Of a stretch of 64,000 bases of DNA, positions 1-8,181 are shown in pieces. Made by a program: the position numbers and the translations under genes. This DNA is from CAZPXZ01 sp965221505. GTDB lineage: Bacteria; Pseudomonadota; Alphaproteobacteria; Rhodobacterales; CAZPXZ01. The stretch's first letter is position 1. Each line of letters starts with the position of its first letter. The notes beneath the pieces are model-generated. The model made no database searches. It was not told where the DNA came from and saw only the letters and a list, made by a program, of their open reading frames with translations. The stretch covers positions 2,170,001 to 2,234,000 of the forward strand of contig CBDCSI010000001.1 of the NCBI GenBank assembly GCA_965221505.1, in the 5' to 3' direction.

Positions 1-216
1 TCGGACTGGGAAATCGAGGCCAACGAAATTCTGGCCGCTACCGACGACCGTCACGTCTTCTACGAGGTTCCGGCCGAGGCGCAGGCGGAGTGGATCGCGG
101 CCAGCATGCCGATCCGCGAGTTCTGGATGGAGGACGTCGCCGAGGAGATCGACGACCCGAGGGCGGCCCTGGACCAGTTGCTCGACGCGCTGGGAGCGGC
201 AGGCGCAGCCTACTGA
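1..216 (+). CDS. TRAP transporter substrate-binding protein, C-terminal fragment
   Basis: The first 71 codons of the window are open from base 1 to a TGA at 214-216; the 5' part of the gene lies outside. The fragment (starts SDWEIEANE, ends GAAGAAY) is acidic and helical with two Trp residues, as in the C-terminal helices of periplasmic DctP/TAXI-type proteins. The identification rests mainly on context: it sits directly upstream of a dctQ and a dctM gene on the same strand, the position of dctP in such operons. It would bind an organic acid or similar solute in the periplasm and deliver it to the membrane subunits. The family is inferred, not proved, from this tail. Confidence 0.65.
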   Translation, partial: SDWEIEANEILAATDDRHVFYEVPAEAQAEWIAASMPIREFWMEDVAEEIDDPRAALDQLLDALGAAGAAY

Positions 217-231
217 CGACGTGACGACGCG

Positions 232-260
232 AACGGGCGGCGGGACGGTCGCCGCCCGTT
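232..260 (+). promoter_or_regulatory. Intercistronic hairpin between dctP tail and dctQ
   Basis: A perfect 10-bp inverted repeat (aacgggcggc at 232-241, gccgcccgtt at 251-260) encloses a 9-nt loop, 16 nt after the stop codon of the binding-protein gene and 38 nt before the GTG of dctQ. It has no clear U-tract, so it is more likely an mRNA-stabilising or attenuating stem-loop than a full terminator. Equivalent hairpins occur at 7610-7642 and 36932-36962. Confidence 0.6.
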
Positions 261-286
261 TGCCGTAAGCCGCCCGTTTGCCGTAA
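251..286 (+). repeat. Two tandem copies of an 18-bp unit
   Basis: The unit gccgcccgtttgccgtaa occurs at 251-268 and again, unchanged, at 269-286. The first copy supplies the right arm of the hairpin and the second runs into the AAGGAGG ribosome binding site (285-291) of dctQ. The second copy offers an alternative right arm closer to the ribosome binding site. Confidence 0.8.
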
Positions 287-298
287 GGAGGCCCGCCC

Positions 299-772
299 GT
301 GCGCCGCCTTCGGGACATCGCGGAGCTGATCGGGTCCGTCGCCCTGTTCGTGGTGATGACGGTGATCTTCTGCGCCGTGATCGCGCGACAGGCATTCGGG
401 ATCATCATTCCCGACGCCTTCGACTTTTCGCGCATGTTCCTCGGAATCCTGGTGTTCTGGGGCATCGCCGGCGCCGTCGCGTGGCGGTCGCTGATCACCG
501 CCGATTTCCTCTACCAGGCGCTGGGCGACAGGGGGCGGCGCATGCTCGACCTGGCGGGCTCCGTAGCGACCTTCGCCGTTCTCGCCCTGTTGTGCTGGCG
601 CCTGTGGGTGCAGGTGGTCGACGCGTACGGCAACGGTATCCGTACGCAGGACATCGGCGTCCCGCTCTGGTACTTCTACGCCGCTGCGTCCGCGGCCTTC
701 TTCGTCGCGCTTCTCTTCGCCGCACGCAACGCCTGGCTCGCACTCTCGGGCCGTCGCGACGACGCCAAATGA
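299..772 (+). CDS. dctQ: TRAP transporter small permease subunit (DctQ type)
   Basis: 157 residues with four predicted membrane segments (about 9-30, 44-64, 80-100 and 120-147), the usual length and topology of DctQ subunits. DctQ forms the membrane complex with the large DctM subunit for Na+-driven uptake of solutes delivered by a periplasmic binding protein. The start is a GTG preceded by AAGGAGG (285-291) at 7 nt spacing. The stop overlaps the dctM start (ATGA at 769-772), which indicates translational coupling. The upstream binding protein is partly in the window. The substrate cannot be read from the sequence. Confidence 0.9.
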   Translation: MRRLRDIAELIGSVALFVVMTVIFCAVIARQAFGIIIPDAFDFSRMFLGILVFWGIAGAVAWRSLITADFLYQALGDRGRRMLDLAGSVATFAVLALLCWRLWVQVVDAYGNGIRTQDIGVPLWYFYAAASAAFFVALLFAARNAWLALSGRRDDAK

Positions 773-2067
773 GCGGAGAACTGATCGCGCTCCTGGCGTT
801 CGGCGTCCTGTTCGGACTGATGCTGCTCCGGGTTCCGATCGGCATCGCGATGACGCTCGTCGGGTTCGGCGGGTTCGGCGTCCTGATCGCCTTCAACCCG
901 GCCCTGAACATCCTCGGCCAGGCCCCGCTGCGTACCGCGACGGACGAGGTGTTCGGCGTGATTCCGCTGTTCATTCTCATGGGGACCTTCGCGACTCATT
1001 CGGGGCTGAGCCAGGAGCTCTTCCGCGCGTCCAACGCCTGGGTGGGGCACCGCCGGGGCGGGCTGGCGCTCGCGACGATCCTCGCCTCCGGCGGGTTCGC
1101 CGCGATCTGCGGATCGTCCGTCGCGTCGGCCGCCACGCTCGGCAAGGTCGCGCTGCCCGAAATGCTGCGCTACGGATACCGCCCGTCCTTCGCTTCGGGA
1201 ACCATCGCCGCCGGCGGCACGCTCGGAATCCTGATCCCGCCGTCGATCGTGCTGGCGGTCTACGGGATCATGACCGAGCAGGACATCGCGCGGCTGTTCA
1301 TCGCCGGGCTGATTCCCGGGCTGCTGGCCATCGTCCTCTACGCCGGCGTAATCGCGGCGCTGACCAACTGGAAGCCGGAGATCGGCCCGCCGTCAGGCAG
1401 CTTCCGCCTCGGCCCGGCCCTGCGGTCGCTGACCGGAGTCTGGGCGGTCATGGTCCTGTTCGCGTTCGTGATCGGCGGAATCTACGTCGGCTTCTTCACC
1501 CCGACCGAGGCCGCGGCCATGGGCGCCGGCGGAACGCTCGTCATCGGGGTGCTGCGCGGCCGCCTGAAGCTGGCCAACACGCTGGAATCCCTCAAGGAAG
1601 CGACCCGCCTGACCGGCGCCATCTTCATCATCGCCATCGGTGCGGTCATTTTCGGTTACTTCCTCACCGTCACCCGCGCGCCGCAGAACTTCGCCTCCTT
1701 CGTGGGCGACCTGCCCTGGCATCCCGGCACCGTCCTGCTGGTCGTCATTCTCGGCTACGTAATCCTGGGGATGTTCCTGGACAGCCTGGCGATCATCCTT
1801 CTGACCGTGCCGATCATGGTGCCGGTCATCCGCGAACTCGGGTACGACCCCATCTGGTTCGGCATCCTGCTGGTCATGGTCGTCGAAATCGGACTCATCA
1901 CGCCGCCCTACGGGATGAACGTCTTCGTCCTGAAGAGCGTCGCGCCGGAACTGAGGCTCGGCGAAATCTACCTCGGCGTGACGCCCTTCATCGCCGTCGA
2001 CCTGATTCGCGTCGCCCTGATCGTGTTCTTCCCGATCCTCGTGCTCTACCTGCCCAACTCGATGTGA
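769..2067 (+). CDS. dctM: TRAP transporter large permease subunit (DctM type)
   Basis: 432 residues, a normal DctM length, with about a dozen hydrophobic segments. Family hallmarks visible are the early MLLRVPIGIAMTLVG segment, the GTLGILIPPSIVLAVYG stretch, the FFTPTEAAAMGA signature, and LITPPYGMNVFVLK near the C-terminus. It is the ion-coupled translocation subunit. ATG at 769 overlaps the dctQ stop by 4 nt; longer in-frame extensions upstream would run through dctQ and are rejected. An aldo/keto reductase gene follows 10 bp downstream, so the imported compound may be an oxidisable polyol, sugar acid or hydroxy acid, which is an inference from neighbours only. Confidence 0.92.
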   Translation: MSGELIALLAFGVLFGLMLLRVPIGIAMTLVGFGGFGVLIAFNPALNILGQAPLRTATDEVFGVIPLFILMGTFATHSGLSQELFRASNAWVGHRRGGLALATILASGGFAAICGSSVASAATLGKVALPEMLRYGYRPSFASGTIAAGGTLGILIPPSIVLAVYGIMTEQDIARLFIAGLIPGLLAIVLYAGVIAALTNWKPEIGPPSGSFRLGPALRSLTGVWAVMVLFAFVIGGIYVGFFTPTEAAAMGAGGTLVIGVLRGRLKLANTLESLKEATRLTGAIFIIAIGAVIFGYFLTVTRAPQNFASFVGDLPWHPGTVLLVVILGYVILGMFLDSLAIILLTVPIMVPVIRELGYDPIWFGILLVMVVEIGLITPPYGMNVFVLKSVAPELRLGEIYLGVTPFIAVDLIRVALIVFFPILVLYLPNSM

Positions 2068-2077
2068 GGGCGCGGCA

Positions 2078-3082
2078 ATGCCGGACGCGTCGAGCCCACC
2101 GCCCCCGAATCTCGCCCTCCCGCGGCTCGGCCTCGGCTGCATGGGGTTTACCGAGTTCTACGGCGACGACAGCGCCGCGGCCGACCCGGACGCGATCGTC
2201 GGGCGGGCGCTGGACCTCGGCGTCACGCTGATCGACACCGCAGACGCGTACGGACCCTTCCGCAACGAGGAGGCGGTGGGCCGGGCGCTCCGGGGCAAAC
2301 GCCACCGGGCCGTACTCGCGACCAAGTTCGGCGTCGATCGCGAAGCAGGCGACGCGAGCGGCATTTCGGGCAGGCTGAACGGCAAGCCGGACTTCGTGAA
2401 GCGGGCCTGCGAGGCGTCGCTGCAGCGGCTCGGGTGCGACGTGATCGACCTCTACTACATGCATCGCCTCGACCCGGAGACCCCGGTCGAGGAGACCGCA
2501 GGCGCGCTGGCGGAATTGGTCCGGGAGGGCAAGATTCGCCATTACGGGCTCTGCGAGGTCGGAGCGGAGACCCTTCGCCGCGCCAACGCCGTGCATCCGG
2601 TGTCGGCCCTGCAGTCGGAGTTCTCCCTCTGGCACCGGGACCCGGAGGCGCTATTCCCGGATCTCGCGGCGCTGGGCGTCCCGCTGGTCAACTACAGCCC
2701 GCTCGGGCGCGGATTCCTGAGCGGAAGGATCCGCTCGATCGACGACCTTGCGAAGGACGACTGGCGACGCCTCTCGCCGCGGTTCCAGGGCGAGAACTTC
2801 GACCGCAATCTCGCCGTCGTCGACGCGGTACGCGACCTCGCGGACGCGAAGGGGTGCACGACAGCCCAGCTGGCGCTCGCCTGGTGCCGCGCCGCCCCCG
2901 TGCGCGTCGTGCCGCTCACCGGCGCCACGACGGTGGAACAGCTCGAGGAGAACGCCGCCTCGCTCGACGTCGTCCTGTCGCGGGAGGAGGTCGCGGCCAT
3001 CGAGCGGGCCGCGCCGGCGGGAGCCTTCGGCGGCGAGAGTTGGCCGCCGGGAAGCGTCGGCGGCCGCGTCGAGAAAGCGTAG
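2078..3082 (+). CDS. Aldo/keto reductase
   Basis: 334 residues forming an NADPH-dependent (alpha/beta)8-barrel oxidoreductase. The catalytic tetrad is visible: Asp and Tyr in LIDTADAYGPFRNEE, Lys in LATKFGVD, and His in LYYMHRLDPETPVEE. The C-terminal cofactor motif is recognisable as VRVVPLTGATTVEQLEENA, and GLGCMGFTEFY near the N-terminus is typical of the AKR11-13-like subfamilies. It starts 10 bp after dctM and probably belongs to the same operon, reducing or oxidising the imported compound or a product of it. The gene converges on the GMC dehydrogenase gene at 3247. Confidence 0.9.
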   Translation: MPDASSPPPPNLALPRLGLGCMGFTEFYGDDSAAADPDAIVGRALDLGVTLIDTADAYGPFRNEEAVGRALRGKRHRAVLATKFGVDREAGDASGISGRLNGKPDFVKRACEASLQRLGCDVIDLYYMHRLDPETPVEETAGALAELVREGKIRHYGLCEVGAETLRRANAVHPVSALQSEFSLWHRDPEALFPDLAALGVPLVNYSPLGRGFLSGRIRSIDDLAKDDWRRLSPRFQGENFDRNLAVVDAVRDLADAKGCTTAQLALAWCRAAPVRVVPLTGATTVEQLEENAASLDVVLSREEVAAIERAAPAGAFGGESWPPGSVGGRVEKA

Positions 3083-3246
3083 ACGGGCCCGAGCCGCGCC
3101 GGCCCCGGTCGTTCGGCCTCGCTTCCCGTCCGGGGTCCGCCGTTTCTGCGGGTCCGTCTCGACGGCTCGCGAATTCGGTGCGCAGCGAAAACGCGAGACA
3201 CGCGACGGAGCAGCAGGGCGAAACGTTCGGCGTCGGTTACGTCCGG

Positions 3247-4857
3247 CTACCGCGCAGCCGCCCGAATCAGATCCGCCGCCTTCTCGCCGATCATCATGGC
3301 CGCGGCGTTGGTGTTGCCGCCGACGATCGTCGGCATGATCGAGGCGTCCGCCACGCGCAACCCGGCGACGCCGACGACGCGCAGCTCGGGATCGACCACC
3401 GCCGTTCCGTCGACCCCCATCTTGCAAGTTCCGACCTGGTGATGGCAGGTTGCGAGGGTCTGCCGGACGTATGCGTCCAGTTCGTCGTCGGTCCGCACTT
3501 CGTCGCCGGGCATCAACTCGGCCTCGACATAGCGGGCGAGAGCCGGCTGCCCGGCGATCCGGCGCCCTTCCCGCAGGGCGCCCCGGAAGAACCGCCGGTC
3601 GGCGTCGTCCGAGAGATAGCCCGCGTCGATCCGGGGCCTCTCCGTCGGGTCGGCGGAGCGCAACGCGATTCGTCCCCGGCTCTTCGGGCGCAGGAGACAC
3701 GGGGCGAGCGCAAACCCGTCCCGGTCGAGCGGATCGGTCGTCGATCTCCGTCCGGGCCAGCGCGCGCGCCGCACGCCGAGCGCGATGCCGAAATGCCACT
3801 GCGTGTCCGGAATCTCGACATCGGCGCGGGATCGGGTGAAGGCGCCGCCCTGAACCGGGAACTGCGCGAACGGGCCGGACTTCAGAAACAGGGCCCGGGC
3901 GAAGAGCAGTGCGGCCCGGTCGATCCGGATCAGCCGATGCATCGTGATCGGTTCGTTGCAGGCGAACAGGAGGGGCGATTGCACGTGATCCTGCAGATTG
4001 GCGCCGACCCCCGGGAGATCGGCGCGAGGGACGATCCCGAGCTTCGCGAGTTCGGAGGCGGGGCCGATCCCCGACAACATCAGGAGTTGCGGCGATCCGA
4101 CCGTACCGGCCGCCAGGATCACCTCCCGCCTGGCTTCGAAGCGTACCGACCGGCCGCGAACCCGGGCGACGACCGCCGCGGCCCTGCCCTCCTCGATCAC
4201 GATTCCGGTCGCATGGGCATGGGTGGCTACGCGCAGGTTGGCGCGGCGGCGAACCGGACGCAGGAAGGCGACCGACGCGCTCTGGCGGCGCCCGTTCCAG
4301 GTCGTGAAGTCGAACCGGCCGAACCCTTCCTGCGGTTCCCGGTTAAAGTCGTCCGTCGCGCGATAGCCGGCCTGCTCTCCGGCTTCCGCGAACGCTTCGA
4401 ACAGCGGGTTATCGAGCGTTCCCCGCGTAATGCGCAATTCGCCGCTCTGCCCGTGTTCCGGGCCGGCACGGTCCGCATGCCCCTCGATTCGGCGAAAGAG
4501 CGGAAGGACGGCTTCCGAAGACCACCCGTCGTTTCCGAGCTGCGCCCAGCGGTCGAAATCCGACCGGTGCCCCCGCACGTAGACCTGCCCGTTGATCGAC
4601 GAACTTCCGCCCAGCACCTTGCCGCGCGGCCAGAAGATCTCCCGGTCGCCGAACGCCGGATCCGGCTCGGTGCGAAAGTTCCAACCCAGGGCGCCCTTGC
4701 GGATCAACTCGCCGCTGCCGACGGGGACGTGAATCATCGGCGAGCGGTCGACGCCGCCCGCTTCCAGCAGCGCGACCGAATTCGACGGATCTTCCGAGAG
4801 CCGGTTGGCGAGGACGCATCCGGCGGAGCCGGCGCCGACGATCACGTAGTCTGCCAT
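3247..4857 (-). CDS. GMC-family FAD-dependent alcohol dehydrogenase (choline-dehydrogenase-like)
   Basis: 536 residues. The N-terminus MADYVIVGAGSAGC is the ADP-binding GxGxxG motif for FAD. GKVLGGSSSINGQVY is the GMC signature 1, and AAGTVGSPQLLMLSGIGP is signature 2. The C-terminal active-site region reads CHHQVGTCKMG followed by GGNTNAAAMM, giving the His and Asn/His pair. The start at 4857 is chosen because AGGAGGGG lies just upstream and the FAD motif begins directly after it. The enzyme oxidises a primary alcohol to an aldehyde. The divergent neighbour is an aldehyde dehydrogenase, so the two probably act in sequence on one substrate; which alcohol is unknown. Confidence 0.92.
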   Translation of the reverse strand: MADYVIVGAGSAGCVLANRLSEDPSNSVALLEAGGVDRSPMIHVPVGSGELIRKGALGWNFRTEPDPAFGDREIFWPRGKVLGGSSSINGQVYVRGHRSDFDRWAQLGNDGWSSEAVLPLFRRIEGHADRAGPEHGQSGELRITRGTLDNPLFEAFAEAGEQAGYRATDDFNREPQEGFGRFDFTTWNGRRQSASVAFLRPVRRRANLRVATHAHATGIVIEEGRAAAVVARVRGRSVRFEARREVILAAGTVGSPQLLMLSGIGPASELAKLGIVPRADLPGVGANLQDHVQSPLLFACNEPITMHRLIRIDRAALLFARALFLKSGPFAQFPVQGGAFTRSRADVEIPDTQWHFGIALGVRRARWPGRRSTTDPLDRDGFALAPCLLRPKSRGRIALRSADPTERPRIDAGYLSDDADRRFFRGALREGRRIAGQPALARYVEAELMPGDEVRTDDELDAYVRQTLATCHHQVGTCKMGVDGTAVVDPELRVVGVAGLRVADASIMPTIVGGNTNAAAMMIGEKAADLIRAAAR

Positions 4858-4885
4858 CACCCCTCCTAGCGGCGGAACCCGTCCG

Positions 4886-4941
4886 GCTATGCATAGCGCG
4901 GCGCTTGATTTTTGCAATAGATGGGAGTAATCCCGCATTAC
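4886..4941. promoter_or_regulatory. Operator-like dyads in the divergent GMC/ALDH promoter region
   Basis: The 104-bp divergent spacer holds a perfect 12-bp palindrome (gctatgcatagc, 4886-4897) and a separate inverted repeat gtaat-N5-attac at 4927-4941. The spacer is also more AT-rich than the surrounding genes. Two IclR-type regulators are encoded at 9577 and 10382, and IclR proteins commonly bind about 15-bp dyads, so these are candidate operators. No regulator can be assigned from sequence alone. Confidence 0.4.
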
Positions 4942-4961
4942 AGAACAAACGGGGAGCGAAC

Positions 4962-6461
4962 ATGCCGAGCAGCGTTCTGCAGCAAAAGGCGCGATGGGGC
5001 GTCGGAGACGGTCGCCTGTTCGTCGACGGACGATGGGAAGGCGGAGACCTGCCGCAGTTCGCCCAGATTCACCCCTCTACGAACGAAACGGTCGCGCAGA
5101 TCCCCGAAGCGGGCGCGGAGGGCGTGAACCGGGCCGTTTCCGCCGCGAGAGCGGCCTTCGACGAGGGACCCTGGCCGCGCATGGGGGCGCGAGAGCGCAA
5201 GCGGGCGATGCAGGCGCTGGTCGAGCGGATTCTCGACGCGTCGGAGGAACTCGGTCACCTGCAGACGCTCGACAACGGCATCCCGATCCGTTTCAGCCTG
5301 AAGACCCGGGTCTCGGCCGTCACCGCGGCGGACATATTCGACCACTACGCCGGCTGGATCGACAAGATCACCGGCGAAACCTACCCGCAATACACCGACG
5401 CCCAGAACCTGCACTTCATGACCTACCGCGACCCGGTGGGCGTAGTCGCCGCGATCGTTCCCTGGAACGCGCCGATCATGATGTTCGCGCTCAAGGTCGC
5501 GCCGGCGCTCGCCACGGGCTGCACCGTCGTGCTGAAGCCGTCGGAGCTGGCCAATCTCGCGGCGCTGAAGCTGGCGGAGATCCTGGCCGACGGCGACCTG
5601 CCGCCCGGCGCGTTCAATCTCGTCACCGGCGGTCCCCGAACCGGCGCCGCGCTGTCCGGCCATCCGGGCGTGGACAAGGTGACGTTCACCGGCAGCCCTC
5701 GCGTCGGAGCGAGCATCCTGTCCGCCGCCGGGCGCGGCATGAAGCGCACGACGCTCGAGCTCGGCGGCAAGTCGGCCTCGCTGATCTTCCCCGACGCGCG
5801 CAGCGTGGAGACGGCGGCGAGGTCGACGATGGCGCTCTCCTCCACCTTCCTGTCCGGTCAGGTCTGCTCGACGCCGTCCCGCGCGGTGGTGCACCGCTCG
5901 ATCCTCGACGAGTTCGTCGAACACGCGAGGGCGCAAGTCGGCGAAGTCCGGTTCGGCGACCCGTTCGACCCGGCGACCACCTCCGCGCCGATCATTTCCG
6001 AACGCCAGGTCGAGCGGATCATGGGATACGTCGAGAGCGGCCGCTCGGAAGGCGCGGAACTGGTCTTCGGAGGCGATCGCCCGGGCGGGAACCTCGCCGA
6101 CGGCAACTGGATCAATCCGACGCTGTTCGCCGGCGTCTCCAACGACATGACCATCGCCCGCGAGGAGATCTTCGGACCGGTCCTCTCGGTGATCCCGTTC
6201 GAGACCGAGGACGAGGCGGTGCGCATCGCGAACGCGAGCGACTACGGCTTGTCCGGCGGCGTGTGGACCGCCGATCTCACTCGCGCCTTTCGCGTCGGGC
6301 GGGCGATGCGAACCGGCTCGGTCGGCATCAACGGCTACTCCGTCATGCCCAACTCCCCGGCCGGCGGGATCAAGCGATCCGGCATGGGGCGCGAGGGCGG
6401 ATGGGCGACCGTCGAGGCGTTTACCGAACTCAAGACGCTGATCCTGAACATGGACGGGTAG
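4962..6461 (+). CDS. NAD(P)-dependent aldehyde dehydrogenase
   Basis: 499 residues, the standard ALDH length. Key residues are present: Asn169 in VPWNAP, Lys192 in LKPSELA, general base Glu266 in LELGGKS, and catalytic Cys302 in FLSGQVCSTPSR. EEIFGPVLSVIPF and the SGMGREGG-type C-terminus are also typical. It oxidises an aldehyde to an acid with NAD(P)+. The ATG at 4962 follows GGGGAG at 5 nt; an in-frame upstream ATG at 4905 lies in the promoter region and is rejected. It probably takes the aldehyde made by the divergent GMC dehydrogenase, and dctPQM follows on the same strand 50 bp downstream. Confidence 0.93.
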   Translation: MPSSVLQQKARWGVGDGRLFVDGRWEGGDLPQFAQIHPSTNETVAQIPEAGAEGVNRAVSAARAAFDEGPWPRMGARERKRAMQALVERILDASEELGHLQTLDNGIPIRFSLKTRVSAVTAADIFDHYAGWIDKITGETYPQYTDAQNLHFMTYRDPVGVVAAIVPWNAPIMMFALKVAPALATGCTVVLKPSELANLAALKLAEILADGDLPPGAFNLVTGGPRTGAALSGHPGVDKVTFTGSPRVGASILSAAGRGMKRTTLELGGKSASLIFPDARSVETAARSTMALSSTFLSGQVCSTPSRAVVHRSILDEFVEHARAQVGEVRFGDPFDPATTSAPIISERQVERIMGYVESGRSEGAELVFGGDRPGGNLADGNWINPTLFAGVSNDMTIAREEIFGPVLSVIPFETEDEAVRIANASDYGLSGGVWTADLTRAFRVGRAMRTGSVGINGYSVMPNSPAGGIKRSGMGREGGWATVEAFTELKTLILNMDG

Positions 6462-6511
6462 GCGCAACGGGCGCGAAACGGCCCGATCTCAAGCAAAGGG
6501 GAACGACAACC

Positions 6512-7600
6512 ATGAAGAAGACATTGACGACGGTCGCCGCATTGGCGATCGCGACGCCGGCCGCTCTGGCGGAGACCCAACTGACCTACGGATCCTGGGC
6601 GCCCTCGACCGACCCGGCGTCGCAGGCGATGGACCAGTTCGTCGCCGAGGTCGAGGCGGCGAGCGGCGGCTCCGTGACGTTCGAGACGCATTACGACAGT
6701 ACGGTCGTCAAGATGCGCACCGTGCTCGGTTCCATCGGCGACGGGCTGGTCGACGTGGGCTATATCGCCGGAGCGATCTACCAGGCCGAGATGCCGATCG
6801 ACTCCATGATCACCCAGTATTCGTCGATCAAGGCGAACCCGCTCTCGATTTCGGCCGCGGTGACGGATTTCGTGCTGAACGACTGTCCCGATTGCCTGGC
6901 CGAAGCCGCCGGGCACGGCGTCCGCGCGCTGGCCTATGCCGGCACGCCGCAATTCTACCTGATGTGCAAGAACCCGATTTCCGGCTTCGAGGATCTCGAA
7001 GACAAGTCGATCCGGGCGGCGTCGGCCAATCTCCGGCTGGTCGAATTCATCGGCGCGACGCCGGTCAACACGCCGACGGTAGAGGTGATGGATTCGATGC
7101 AGCGGGGCCAGGTGGAATGCGCCGTGGCGTCGAGCTTCTGGCTGCAGGCCTACAGCCTCTGGGACGTGGTCGAGTACATCGTCGACTTGCCGGTCGGACA
7201 GTACAACAACGGACTGGTCTTCGGGATCAGCGAGGACGTCTGGCAGGACATGGACGCGGCCGATCGCCAGATCGTTCTCGACGCGCTGCCGACGCTCGTC
7301 ACCCAGACCGCCGCGAACGGCATGGGCAAGGCGGCCGGAATCCGCGAGGAGGCGATCTCTCGCGGCGTCGTCTGGGCGGAGCCGACCGAGGCCATGCGCG
7401 CGACGATGGAAGCCTGGTTCGCGCAGGAGCGCGCAAGCGTCCAGGCCTGGGGGGAAGGCAAGAGCATCGCGGATCCGGCCGCGATCCTCGACGGCTTCGA
7501 GGCGGCGGTCGCGAAGTGGAACGCCATCGTGGAGGACGCGGGCAACGATCCGGCTCTCGTGCGCGAGCGCCTGGTCCAGGACGTGTATTCGAGGCTCTGA
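6512..7600 (+). CDS. dctP: TRAP transporter substrate-binding protein (DctP family)
   Basis: 362 residues with a Sec signal peptide (MKKTLTTVAALAIATPAALA, cleavage before ETQ). The mature protein shows DctP landmarks: LTYGSWAPSTDP at the N-terminus, the ligand-contact strand ALAYAGTPQFYLMCKNPI, GFEDLEDKSIRAAS, and the FIGATPVNTPTVEVMDSMQRGQV-type segment near residues 190-210. It captures solute in the periplasm for the DctQM pair encoded next. The sequence differs from short-chain C4-dicarboxylate DctP, so the substrate is open. A strong hairpin follows the gene, which may raise its level relative to the membrane subunits. Confidence 0.9.
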   Translation: MKKTLTTVAALAIATPAALAETQLTYGSWAPSTDPASQAMDQFVAEVEAASGGSVTFETHYDSTVVKMRTVLGSIGDGLVDVGYIAGAIYQAEMPIDSMITQYSSIKANPLSISAAVTDFVLNDCPDCLAEAAGHGVRALAYAGTPQFYLMCKNPISGFEDLEDKSIRAASANLRLVEFIGATPVNTPTVEVMDSMQRGQVECAVASSFWLQAYSLWDVVEYIVDLPVGQYNNGLVFGISEDVWQDMDAADRQIVLDALPTLVTQTAANGMGKAAGIREEAISRGVVWAEPTEAMRATMEAWFAQERASVQAWGEGKSIADPAAILDGFEAAVAKWNAIVEDAGNDPALVRERLVQDVYSRL

Positions 7601-7609
7601 CCCGTTGAC

Positions 7610-7642
7610 GCCGCGCCGCCGGGCTCGCACCGGCGGCGCGGC
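7610..7642 (+). promoter_or_regulatory. Strong hairpin between dctP and dctQ
   Basis: A perfect 13-bp stem (gccgcgccgccgg at 7610-7622, ccggcggcgcggc at 7630-7642) with a 7-nt loop starts 10 nt after the dctP stop and ends 17 nt before dctQ. No T-run follows, so partial termination or 3'-end protection of dctP mRNA is more likely than full termination. Confidence 0.7.
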
Positions 7643-7659
7643 TCTCCCGGACTCGCTCC

Positions 7660-8181
7660 ATGATCCGATCCGCGATCGACCGTCTCAGCCGGGCGTTGAC
7701 GATCCTCGCGATCGTCGCCGCGGGGCTGATGATGCTCCACGTCTCGGCCGACGTCTTTTCCAAGCTGGTCTTCCGGTATCCGCTGTTCGGAACCCTCGAG
7801 ACGGTCAGCCTTTACTACATGGTCGCGGTGGTGTTTCTCCCGCTCGCGCTCGCGCAGCGGGACCGCTCCCAAGTCTTCATCGAGCTGTTCACCCACCGAC
7901 TGCCTGAGCGCGCGCAGCGGGCTCTGGACGCCTTTGCGCTGCTCCTCGGGTTCGCGTTCACGGCAATCCTGTTCTGGAAGGGATTCGAAGTCGCCGTCGA
8001 GAAGACGCAGGTGCGGGAGCTGTCGACGAATATCGAGCTTCAGTACGAGGTCTGGCCCGGACGGTGGTTCCCGGTCGCGGGTTTCGGACTGACGGCGGCA
8101 TGGTGCCTGCTGCAATTTGTCGACGAGGTCCGAATCGCGATCCGGGGCGAATCCGACGGGCGCGCCGGAGCCGACGGATGA
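7660..8181 (+). CDS. dctQ: TRAP transporter small permease subunit (DctQ type)
   Basis: 173 residues with four hydrophobic segments (about 12-32, 44-64, 90-110 and 135-155). LETVSLYYMVAVVFLPLALAQRDRSQV in the middle is typical of DctQ proteins (segment around residues 46-72). It pairs with the DctM subunit whose start codon overlaps its stop (ATGA at 8178-8181). It is only distantly similar to the DctQ at 299-772, so the two TRAP systems are unlikely to be a recent duplication. Confidence 0.9.
   Translation: MIRSAIDRLSRALTILAIVAAGLMMLHVSADVFSKLVFRYPLFGTLETVSLYYMVAVVFLPLALAQRDRSQVFIELFTHRLPERAQRALDAFALLLGFAFTAILFWKGFEVAVEKTQVRELSTNIELQYEVWPGRWFPVAGFGLTAAWCLLQFVDEVRIAIRGESDGRAGADG

Noticed and set aside
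2434..4869. Long plus-strand open frame (over 800 codons) opposite the GMC dehydrogenase
   Set aside because: It is Arg/Pro-rich and shows no motif; it is the antisense shadow of the GMC gene and AKR in GC-rich DNA.
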